From positions 1 through 5,350 of the forward strand of contig JAGLQR010000147.1 in the NCBI GenBank assembly GCA_023136725.1: DNA of 5,350 nucleotides. The letters are read 5' to 3'. How positions within the stretch are numbered: the first letter of the stretch is position 1; each line of letters opens with the position of its first letter. Both the position numbers and the translations under genes were made by a program. The notes beneath the pieces are model-generated. The model saw nothing but the letters and a program-made list of their open reading frames with translations. It did no database searches and was not told where the DNA came from. This stretch comes from Candidatus Aminicenantota bacterium (GTDB taxonomy: Bacteria; Acidobacteriota; Aminicenantia; UBA2199). This document shows positions 1-5,350 of this stretch, piece after piece.

Positions 1-1
1 C

Positions 2-955
2 GGAGTTTTGATATTTCTATTCACAATAGTCCTGATCGATGTTTCAGGATTCATTCTGATAGAGAAAGTAAGTGTCCTGGATGCATTTTATATGACTTTT
101 ATCACAATAAGTACCGTCGGTTTTACAGAGGTGTTCCCCCTTTCCAGCCTTGGAAAACTTTTCACGATCTTTGTAATATTAAGCGGGCTTGGAACATTTA
201 TATATTCGGTAGGCCTTATTGCTGAATATTCGGTGGAAGGGAGGCTGAGAAAGATCCTCGGGAGAAGAAAAATGAAGAATATCTCAAATTTGAAGAATCA
301 TATCGTTATAGCGGGATTCGGGAAAATGGGAGAAACTGTAGCAAAAGCATTCAAAGAACAAAAAGAAGAATTTATCATTATAGAGAGCAACGGGGAGAGA
401 TTCTCAGCAGGAGAAGAGATCGGGTACAATATCCTCCTTATGGATGCAACCATAGAAGATTCATTAATCCTTGCAGGAATAAAGAAGGCAAAAGTATATA
501 TTTCAATGCTTTCAGGAGATGCGGATAATGTTTTCACTATAATGAGTGCAAAAGAACTGAACCCTGACATTCATATAATTGCAAGAGGGCAGGATAAGTC
601 AAATGAGAATAAACTTTACAGGGCAGGAGCGGATATAGTTATCTCACCTGTAACACTTGCTTCAAACAGAATTATCAATACAACCCTGAAACCAAATGTA
701 GTAAATCTTATCGATCTGGTAACACAAACAGGTGACATCCCCCTGTCAGTAGAGGAAATCACGATCTCTGACAAATCCCCATTAAAGGACAAGCTTATAA
801 GAGAGTCCGGCCTGAGAGAAAAAACAGAAGCAATGGTTGTCGGAATAAAGAGAGGAGAAAAAATGTATTTTAATCCTTCCCCCTCAATGAAAATACTTGA
901 GAATGATATTCTTATCCTTATCGGGGAAAAGAGCAAGTTAACCGCTGTTTCCTAG
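2..955 (+). CDS. Two-TM potassium channel with RCK (TrkA-N/TrkA-C) domains, 5'-partial
   Basis: Inner-membrane potassium-selective channel whose cytoplasmic RCK module senses a nucleotide or ion and gates the pore. The frame is open to the left edge (GGA GTT TTG...), so the TTG at 8 need not be the start. Comparison with the family suggests only about 10-20 residues are missing. Numbering from the first full codon (317 residues visible): outer helix about 2-20; pore helix and selectivity filter TVGFTE at 38-43, where TVGYGD is the textbook form; inner helix about 53-75; RCK-N with Rossmann motif GFGKMG at 105-110, acidic E128 at the end of the second strand and D148 in LLMDAT; RCK-C about 235-317. 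The gene ends with TAG and runs into a hairpin terminator shared with the convergent receptor gene. The pore-plus-RCK order is that of MthK/Kch-like channels; the ligand cannot be told from the sequence. Family assignment is secure, physiological role is inferred. Confidence 0.88.
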   Translation, partial: GVLIFLFTIVLIDVSGFILIEKVSVLDAFYMTFITISTVGFTEVFPLSSLGKLFTIFVILSGLGTFIYSVGLIAEYSVEGRLRKILGRRKMKNISNLKNHIVIAGFGKMGETVAKAFKEQKEEFIIIESNGERFSAGEEIGYNILLMDATIEDSLILAGIKKAKVYISMLSGDADNVFTIMSAKELNPDIHIIARGQDKSNENKLYRAGADIVISPVTLASNRIINTTLKPNVVNLIDLVTQTGDIPLSVEEITISDKSPLKDKLIRESGLREKTEAMVVGIKRGEKMYFNPSPSMKILENDILILIGEKSKLTAVS

Positions 956-957
956 AT

Positions 958-998
958 AAAAAAAAGGAGAAGCGGTAGGGCAACCGCTTCCCCTTTTT
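958..998. terminator. Bidirectional rho-independent terminator
   Basis: A perfect 8-bp stem GAAGCGGT (969-976) / ACCGCTTC (983-990) closes a 6-base loop, AGGGCA. After one A-C mismatch the stem continues as GG/CC and then A5/T5 (961-967 with 992-998). On the + strand the stem ends in T5, serving the channel gene. On the - strand it is followed by T8 (complement of 958-965), serving the receptor gene that arrives from the right. Its place between two convergent stop codons fits a shared terminator. Confidence 0.9.
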
Positions 999-1041
999 AG
1001 TTTAAATAAATATTAGAGGATACTTTGTAATAAAGTCATTA

Positions 1042-3288
1042 TTAAAAATCCATAGACCATGTAAGTACTACATATCTCTTAGGTGCAGGCCTGAAGAAAG
1101 TTGCATTTGAGATTTCTGAATAGAGGGCGTTTGTGAAGTTCCCCATCATAAGAGCAACTCTCAGCGGGTGATCTGAGTTCCTGAACAGGTTGATGCCTAT
1201 ACTGGCATTATGAACTGTAAATCCCGGCAGAAATTCGCCTATCGGATTTTCACCGATCTGGACATCCTTCTGGTCACCTGTAATCCTCAGATCATAACCG
1301 GCCCAGAAAAAATTACCAGGATGATCATATCTTACATTTAAATTAAATTTTGATGTAAATGTATCTACATATGATGTTTCTGCTATTCCGAGGTCATCAT
1401 AGCTGAGTTTTGTGAAATTAAATGAGACAGAGAGCCCGAAATCCATATAAACTCCTCCTGCCATTTCAAATCCCTTCATTCTTAATTTATCTATATTTAC
1501 ATTCTTATACTCGGGCAGTTCCATGACAGTGTTCCCGGTCGGGGAGATTCTGATGCCATCATAAATGGTGTTGTTAAAATAGGTGAATTCCAGGAAGTGA
1601 ATCCTTGACCTGAATTTGAAACCAAGGTCAAAATTGAGGCTTGTCTCTGCCTTAAGATCTGTATTCCGGGACTGATATCCACTCCCCTCAGGTGTGGCTC
1701 CGTCATAAAATCTTTCAATAAGGTTAGGTGAACGGAATCCTCTGCCGACCGAAACTACCAGTTTAAGGTTCTCTGTAATACCATAACTCAGATTAGCGGC
1801 TCCAACGAATGTATCATCTGTACTGTCATAAAGCGAGATACCTTCAAGTCCTGGTGTCTCTTTTGTGGTAGCATTTGCATTCTGATATCTGACTCCCAGT
1901 ATCAGAGATGCTCTTCCGTTAAATGAAATATCATCCTGAATGAATACACCAAGGCTCTTGTAACTGGCATTGGGTACATTGGGTACCGTACTCACAGATG
2001 GGTAAAGCGGGAATGGAGCGAAACCAAGCATCTGGGATGTTAATTTATCAGTATTTCTTGTAGAGTCCACAAAATAATCAACACCATAGGTGAACAGGTG
2101 ACTTTTCACATTCTTGTTCATCTCCATCCTGAGTCCTGAAGATGTAATATCAGAATAGTTCTCGGTAATTATGTTTATACCGGCTGAAGGCATTCCAGGG
2201 ATACCGAAAGGGACAAAAATATCGTTATAGAGTTCCCTCTCATTTCCACGTGTATATACAACAAAACTCATCCTGTCAGCGAGGAAGAAATCCATATTGT
2301 TGTGTTCGTATTTGAATGTATACTTCTCGACTTCCTGATGAGGATAACTGATATTGATAACAGCATCCCCGGGATTATAATCTGCAGGGTCAACATAACC
2401 ATAACCCGCATCCTTTGCACTGTATAGTTCATATTTCAGTGACAAATTGATAGAATCTTTTAATTTATATCTGAATAGAACATTCAAGCTCCCGTCCCTC
2501 AGTCCTGTACCATGAACAATTGTTTCATCAGCAAGGGTAATATTCCCGAATGTACCAGCCGGAGCTATGTAATCTTCCGCCTGCCTGTAATTCCCACTGA
2601 CGACAAAACCAAACCTTTTCAAGTTCCCATTCAGGTTTAAATGCACTTTATTCTGTGAATCATGTGAACTGTATCTATGACCAACAGTGCCGTGGAATGA
2701 TTTTTTTGTAATATCGTATTCAGGGAGTCTGGTAATTACATTAATAACACCGCCGATCGCATCCGAACCATAAAGGACGGAAGCAGGGCCTCTCACAACC
2801 TCAACTCTTTCTATCTCGGAAATATCAACAATGGCGGGAATTTCACCGAAATCCTGCTGGCGGCGGGAATTGTTCATCCTTATCCCGTCCTGCAATAATA
2901 GTATCCTCTGGCCTCTCATACCTCTGATAACAGGCCTGCTCTGGTTAGAACCTACGCCGTTCACATCCACACCCGGCATCATCAGCAGCAGGTCGGAGAC
3001 ATTATTTGGAGACCTTTCCTTGATCTCTTTATCAGTAACAACACTTACTGCCTTAGGAATATCAAATGTATCCTTTTTTGTTCCGGTTGCTGTTACTGTC
3101 ATTTTATAGAATAATTCTTTCGGCTCAACCTTCTTTTTTTCCTTTTTCTCTTTTTTTTCTTTCTTCTCAGATTTTACTTCAACTTTCTTCATTCCCCCAC
3201 CATAAAGCAAGCTCTGAAATCCTGCCAGTGAAACGATCATGAAAAATGAAGCCAATAATGTAATTTTGATAAATCTTGGTTTTGACAT
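1042..3288 (-). CDS. TonB-dependent outer-membrane receptor (iron/heme/siderophore type, substrate unknown)
   Basis: Energised outer-membrane importer of a scarce nutrient, probably an iron compound. The chosen start is the ATG at 3288 (748 aa): AAGGAG lies 9 bases upstream, whereas the in-frame ATG at 3315 has no such site and coincides with the inferred transcription start. From this start: signal peptide about 1-30 without a lipobox cysteine; Lys/Glu-rich segment 34-58; TonB-box-like KMTVTATGT 62-70; plug about 75-187 with VIRGMRGQRILLLQDGIR and, near 161-185, RVEVVRGPASVLYGSDAIGG; barrel from about 200; FRSPNLIERF at 518-527 and NTDLKAETS at 542-550, resembling the FRAP/NPNL region of heme-type receptors; C-terminal YVVLTWSMDF ending in Phe, the usual barrel-assembly signal. 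No histidine lies in the plug or between FRSP and NTDL, so the standard heme ligands are missing and the substrate is uncertain. No tonB or exbBD gene is in the window. The gene is divergent from the HsmA-like gene and ends before a strong terminator. Confidence 0.93.
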   Translation of the reverse strand: MSKPRFIKITLLASFFMIVSLAGFQSLLYGGGMKKVEVKSEKKEKKEKKEKKKVEPKELFYKMTVTATGTKKDTFDIPKAVSVVTDKEIKERSPNNVSDLLLMMPGVDVNGVGSNQSRPVIRGMRGQRILLLQDGIRMNNSRRQQDFGEIPAIVDISEIERVEVVRGPASVLYGSDAIGGVINVITRLPEYDITKKSFHGTVGHRYSSHDSQNKVHLNLNGNLKRFGFVVSGNYRQAEDYIAPAGTFGNITLADETIVHGTGLRDGSLNVLFRYKLKDSINLSLKYELYSAKDAGYGYVDPADYNPGDAVINISYPHQEVEKYTFKYEHNNMDFFLADRMSFVVYTRGNERELYNDIFVPFGIPGMPSAGINIITENYSDITSSGLRMEMNKNVKSHLFTYGVDYFVDSTRNTDKLTSQMLGFAPFPLYPSVSTVPNVPNASYKSLGVFIQDDISFNGRASLILGVRYQNANATTKETPGLEGISLYDSTDDTFVGAANLSYGITENLKLVVSVGRGFRSPNLIERFYDGATPEGSGYQSRNTDLKAETSLNFDLGFKFRSRIHFLEFTYFNNTIYDGIRISPTGNTVMELPEYKNVNIDKLRMKGFEMAGGVYMDFGLSVSFNFTKLSYDDLGIAETSYVDTFTSKFNLNVRYDHPGNFFWAGYDLRITGDQKDVQIGENPIGEFLPGFTVHNASIGINLFRNSDHPLRVALMMGNFTNALYSEISNATFFRPAPKRYVVLTWSMDF

Positions 3289-3297
3289 AGATGCATT

Positions 3298-3303
3298 CTC
3301 CTT
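3298..3303 (-). promoter_or_regulatory. Ribosome binding site that fixes the receptor start
   Basis: The minus-strand sequence AAGGAG is followed by 9 bases and then the ATG at 3288. This supports the ATG at 3288 rather than the in-frame ATG at 3315, which would lie upstream of this site. The site is a textbook Shine-Dalgarno match, so the 748-residue form is preferred. Confidence 0.75.
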
Positions 3304-3310
3304 GTAAACA

Positions 3311-3330
3311 TTCATTATGTGAATAATTAA
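3311..3330. promoter_or_regulatory. Imperfect palindrome overlapping the receptor promoter (possible operator)
   Basis: The arms TTcATTAT and ATAATtAA flank a central GTGA; seven of eight arm positions pair. It covers the proposed -10 box and start point of the receptor promoter, where a repressor would block initiation. It matches a Fur box poorly beyond one NATWAT hexamer, so the regulator is unknown. AT-rich palindromes of this size also occur by chance. Confidence 0.3.
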
Positions 3331-3351
3331 CGATCTTCAGGGTGCTTTCAA
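3323..3351 (-). promoter_or_regulatory. Candidate sigma-70 promoter of the receptor gene
   Basis: On the minus strand, TTGAAA (3351-3346, 5 of 6 to the -35 consensus) is separated by 17 bases from AATTAT (3328-3323, 4 of 6 to the -10 consensus). The start of transcription would fall near 3316, giving a leader of about 28 bases before the ATG at 3288. The -10 is weak, which would fit a promoter needing an activator. Placement is inferred from sequence only. Confidence 0.45.
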
Positions 3352-3353
3352 GT

Positions 3354-3375
3354 ATTTATGACAGAGTCGTGACAT
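3354..3375 (-). promoter_or_regulatory. Pho-box-like 11-bp direct repeats
   Basis: Reading the minus strand, two adjacent 11-base units ATGTCACGACT (3375-3365) and CTGTCATAAAT (3364-3354) share TGTCA in the same helical phase. The second unit equals the first 11 positions of the E. coli Pho box. The 18-base stretch 3375-3358 matches CTGTCATAAATCTGTCAT at 14 positions. The repeats sit immediately upstream of the proposed -35 of the receptor promoter, the usual place for an OmpR/PhoB-type activator. Which regulator binds here is inference. Confidence 0.4.
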
Positions 3376-3393
3376 TAATTGGAAAAAACCTCT

Positions 3394-3421
3394 TTCACGT
3401 TTAAAAAAAAAACTCTATAAT
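3394..3421 (+). promoter_or_regulatory. Candidate sigma-70 promoter of the HsmA-like gene
   Basis: TTCACG (3394-3399, 4 of 6 to the -35 consensus), a 16-base spacer and a perfect TATAAT (3416-3421) lie upstream of the HsmA-like gene. Transcription would begin near 3428, giving a leader of about 43 bases. The spacer includes a run of ten A (3403-3412), which could bend the DNA or vary in length. Confidence 0.6.
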
Positions 3422-3470
3422 GATGAAAAATTCGTTAAAAAAATGTTAATGAATTAAAAGGAGATTTCAA

Positions 3471-3860
3471 ATGAAAATTATTTTAGTTATTGGATCCGCT
3501 ATTGTTACTCTAGCACTTGCATCTTATACAATCGCAATCATTACCGAACAGAGAAAACATGTTTTGTCAAATTTTATCCTTAGATTTTTAACACTTGGAG
3601 TAGTCCTTGATATTACAGCTACGATTTGTATGATAATCGGATCAACAAATTCTCCGTTTACAATTCACGGCCTCCTTGGATATTCTGCATTAACAGTTAT
3701 GGTATTAGATGCTGTGCTTTTGTGGAGATTTCGTTTCAAAGAAGGTCTGGGCACTAAAGTTCCGAAAAATCTTCACTTGTACTCAAGATTTGCCTATTTA
3801 TGGTGGGTAATTGCTTATATAACAGGGAGTTTGATAGTTGTACTAAAAAAGATTCAGTAG
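3471..3860 (+). CDS. HsmA family (TIGR03987) small four-TM membrane protein
   Basis: Small integral inner-membrane protein of 129 residues, the family's usual length. Four hydrophobic helices are visible at about 2-24, 38-57, 66-87 and 106-125. Features I recognise from the family are LGVVLDITAT in helix 2, the IHGLLGY start of helix 3 (H66) and the segment HLYSRFAYLWWVIAYITG (H102 onward) before and in helix 4. The characterised relative, HsmA of Clostridioides difficile, is a heme-binding membrane protein tied to heme sensing and oxidative-stress defence; transfer of that role is inference. H66 and H102 are natural heme-ligand candidates. The start is supported by AAGGAG (3458-3463) seven bases upstream. 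The gene is divergent from the TonB-dependent receptor; no MarR-type hsmR-like regulator is in the window. G+C is lower than its neighbours (128 of 360 bases over 3481-3840, hand count). Alternative: an unrelated four-TM protein with another cofactor. Confidence 0.78.
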   Translation: MKIILVIGSAIVTLALASYTIAIITEQRKHVLSNFILRFLTLGVVLDITATICMIIGSTNSPFTIHGLLGYSALTVMVLDAVLLWRFRFKEGLGTKVPKNLHLYSRFAYLWWVIAYITGSLIVVLKKIQ

Positions 3861-3870
3861 ACGCTTAATC
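3845..3870 (-). terminator. Weak candidate terminator of the two-component operon
   Basis: On the minus strand, just past the regulator's stop, GATT (3870-3867) and AATC (3854-3851) can pair around a partly paired interior and are followed directly by T6 (3850-3845). The stem is short and AT-rich with mismatches, so termination would be inefficient. It lies inside the 3' end of the convergent HsmA-like gene. Confidence 0.28.
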
Positions 3871-4554
3871 CATATAGCAATAACCTTTATTTCGTACAGA
3901 TATAAAGTGAACAGGATTTGAAGAATCTTTCTCAAAAAGTTTTCTGAATTTTAATATAAAGTTATCTATTGTTCTGGGAGTCGGGGATACATCCATCCCC
4001 CATACTTCTTCCAGGATGTCAGCCCTTTTCTGAGGTTCTCCTGAATTCATAACAAGGAACTCCAGAAACCGAATCTCCTTTTCTGACAGGACCAGTTTGC
4101 CGGAATTACTTTCACATTCTCTGGATTCAAGATTTATCCTGAAACCATTAATCACCGTGATTCGGCTGGATGGGATCATCCTTTCGCCTCTGCTTCTCCT
4201 TACAAGCGCACCGACTCTCGCTATCAATTCTTCCATACTGAATGGTTTCTGGATATAATCATCGGCTCCGATATTGAGGCTGTTTATTTTGCTTTTAAGG
4301 TCGGTTTTGGCGGTCATCATCAATACAGGTATGTTTATATTCTCAGACCGGATCTTCTTCAATAGTTCAACACCGGATATACCCGGCAGCATAATATCAA
4401 GTATTAAAAGATCATATTTTTTTTTGTGTATGTCCTTGAGTAGTTCCTCTGCTTTTTCATAACTGAATACAATGCATCCGCATTTTTCAAGGTTCAACTC
4501 CAGCATACTCGAGATGAGCTCATCATCTTCTACAACTGCTATCCTGTAATCCAT
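3865..4554 (-). CDS. OmpR/PhoB-family response regulator
   Basis: Cytoplasmic transcription factor switched by phosphorylation from its partner kinase; 229 residues, normal for the family. The receiver domain spans about 1-120: acidic pocket E9/D10, phospho-acceptor D53 in LLILDIMLPG, T81 in MMTA, Y100 in GADDY and K103 in QKPF, so all switch residues are present. The winged-helix DNA-binding domain spans about 130-229, with LSEKEIRFLEFLV, recognition-helix region RTIDNFILKFRKLFE (194-208) and wing SVRNKGYCYMD, a variant of the common VRGxGYRF ending. The recognition helix differs from E. coli PhoB, so I do not assign phoB. The ATG lies one base after the kinase stop, and GGGGA (4565-4561) inside the kinase 3' end can act as the ribosome site, implying translational coupling. 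Its stop faces that of the HsmA-like gene across four bases. Signal and regulon are not evident. Confidence 0.93.
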   Translation of the reverse strand: MDYRIAVVEDDELISSMLELNLEKCGCIVFSYEKAEELLKDIHKKKYDLLILDIMLPGISGVELLKKIRSENINIPVLMMTAKTDLKSKINSLNIGADDYIQKPFSMEELIARVGALVRRSRGERMIPSSRITVINGFRINLESRECESNSGKLVLSEKEIRFLEFLVMNSGEPQKRADILEEVWGMDVSPTPRTIDNFILKFRKLFEKDSSNPVHFISVRNKGYCYMD

Positions 4555-4555
4555 A

Positions 4556-5350
4556 TTATTTCCCCAGTGGCAGAGATACTTTTAATGTCGCCCCTCTCCC
4601 TTCACCGTCACTCGATGCACTGATATCACCACCCATCTGCCTTGCCAGTTTACGGGATATGTATAGCCCCATACCTGTCCCATGTGATGTTTCAGGTAAT
4701 TCATTTCTCATATATTTAAAAGCACTGAATATTCTTTCAGAACAGGATGCTTTAAATCCGGGTCCGTTATCAGTCAGCATTATTCCAGCAGATTTACCTG
4801 ATATTTCTGTTTCAACAATTAATTTCAGGCCAGGTGATGCATACTTCTCCGCATTGTCAATAATATTATCAAGTATAACTTCGAGTGCATACAGATCGCC
4901 AAGAACAATAAGGGTCGAATTATCCGGAAAATCATAAAACAGCTTTCCCTCTGCAAGAGAAACAGAGTGCTCACTGAAATAAGAGTTGAGAAAACCTATG
5001 AGGTCAAATTCTTCGATCTTCAGATTGATATTACTTTTAAATGACGAACCGGTAAGAACATTTTCTGCCAATCGTTCCTGCTTTTTGATCTGTTTAAGTG
5101 CGAGTTCAACGAAATCAGGAAGTTTTTCTTTACTTATAGATCCATCCCTTAAACTCTCCAGAAATGATTTTAATCCTGTTATGGGGGTTCTGATCTCATG
5201 TGAAATCCTTCCCCAGAATTCCTCCATCTCTTTTGTAGACCTTTTCTCAAGACGTATAAATTTAAAAAGGAATATTATGCTCACTAATACAACAAAAGCA
5301 AGTAACCCGGATTCTCCGAAAACCATTAATTTTTTTCTTCTTTGATCTTT
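4556..5350 (-). CDS. Membrane sensor histidine kinase, 5'-partial at the right edge
   Basis: Sensor kinase that autophosphorylates on histidine and passes the phosphate to the adjacent regulator. The frame stays open through the window edge (KDQRRKKL precedes the Met at 5326). That ATG has no clear ribosome site, and many kinases of this class carry a basic stretch plus such a Met right before the second membrane helix. I therefore take the gene to continue outside, with the first TM and sensor domain unseen. Numbering from the edge (264 residues visible): TM about 14-33; HisKA with SHEIRTP at 50-56, phospho-acceptor H51; HATPase_c with N-box NIIDNAEKY 162-170, G1 DNGPG 194-198, F-box-like ERIFSAF and G2 GTGMGL 224-229. 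All catalytic boxes look intact. The gene ends one base before the regulator begins, so the pair is an operon with kinase first. The stimulus cannot be inferred without the missing N-terminus. Confidence 0.92.
   Translation of the reverse strand, partial: KDQRRKKLMVFGESGLLAFVVLVSIIFLFKFIRLEKRSTKEMEEFWGRISHEIRTPITGLKSFLESLRDGSISKEKLPDFVELALKQIKKQERLAENVLTGSSFKSNINLKIEEFDLIGFLNSYFSEHSVSLAEGKLFYDFPDNSTLIVLGDLYALEVILDNIIDNAEKYASPGLKLIVETEISGKSAGIMLTDNGPGFKASCSERIFSAFKYMRNELPETSHGTGMGLYISRKLARQMGGDISASSDGEGRGATLKVSLPLGK

Noticed and set aside
2831..3109. Rightward 92-codon open frame inside the receptor gene
   Set aside because: It is antisense to the highly conserved plug domain and shows no family resemblance; a shadow frame.
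3286..3315. ATG at 3315 as the receptor start (757 aa)
   Set aside because: The ribosome site AAGGAG lies downstream of it and is correctly spaced for the ATG at 3288; the inferred transcription start falls at about 3316, leaving no leader.
3311..3330. Fur box at the receptor promoter
   Set aside because: Only one hexamer fits NATWAT; the next two units have several mismatches, so I report only a palindrome of unknown regulator.
3983..4000. GGGGAT...ATCCCC inverted repeat as a terminator
   Set aside because: It lies inside the regulator coding region, over well-formed winged-helix codons, and neither strand has a T-run after it.
4659..5345. Rightward open frames antisense to the histidine kinase
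   Set aside because: They mirror conserved HisKA/HATPase codons on the other strand and have no recognisable motifs or ribosome sites.
3865..5350. Calling the two-component pair PhoB/PhoR
   Set aside because: The recognition helix and the kinase sequence around the phospho-histidine do not look like PhoB/PhoR, and the Pho-box-like site alone does not identify the regulator.

Overview
This window appears to come from a Gram-negative (diderm) bacterium. The main reason is a complete TonB-dependent outer-membrane receptor, which needs an outer membrane and ends in the aromatic residue expected of a beta-barrel. Base composition is moderate: about 43% G+C in two 60-base samples, one from the receptor gene and one from the response-regulator gene, and lower in the small membrane-protein gene. 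Arginine is often AGA/AGG and coding strands are purine-rich. The phylum cannot be fixed from this sequence.

Layout: (1) 2-955 (+) is the 3' portion of a two-TM potassium channel with a cytoplasmic RCK (TrkA-N/TrkA-C) regulatory module, missing only its extreme N-terminus. (2) 958-998 is a strong hairpin with T-runs on both strands, serving as a shared terminator between convergent genes. (3) 1042-3288 (-) is a TonB-dependent receptor with signal peptide, Lys/Glu-rich linker, TonB box, plug and barrel. (4) 3289-3470 is a divergent control region. It holds a candidate promoter for each side, an 11-bp-phased TGTCA direct repeat resembling an E. coli Pho box, a 20-bp imperfect palindrome over the receptor promoter, and an A10 tract inside the promoter spacer of the rightward gene. 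(5) 3471-3860 (+) is a four-TM protein of the HsmA/TIGR03987 family. (6) 3865-4554 (-) is an OmpR/PhoB-type response regulator, preceded one base upstream by (7) 4556-5350 (-), a sensor histidine kinase that is open at the right edge and so partial.

How the genes may work together: the receptor and the HsmA-like gene diverge from one control region. The characterised HsmA of Clostridioides difficile is a heme-binding membrane protein, so an iron/heme theme is possible. The receptor, however, lacks the canonical heme-ligand histidines, so its substrate stays open. The kinase and regulator form one two-component operon. OmpR/PhoB-family regulators bind 11-bp-phased direct repeats, so the TGTCA repeats in the divergent region could be a target of this regulator or of a PhoB elsewhere in the genome. 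The potassium channel looks functionally separate. There is no rRNA, tRNA, CRISPR array or mobile element that I can support, and no gene-free stretch exceeds 300 bases.
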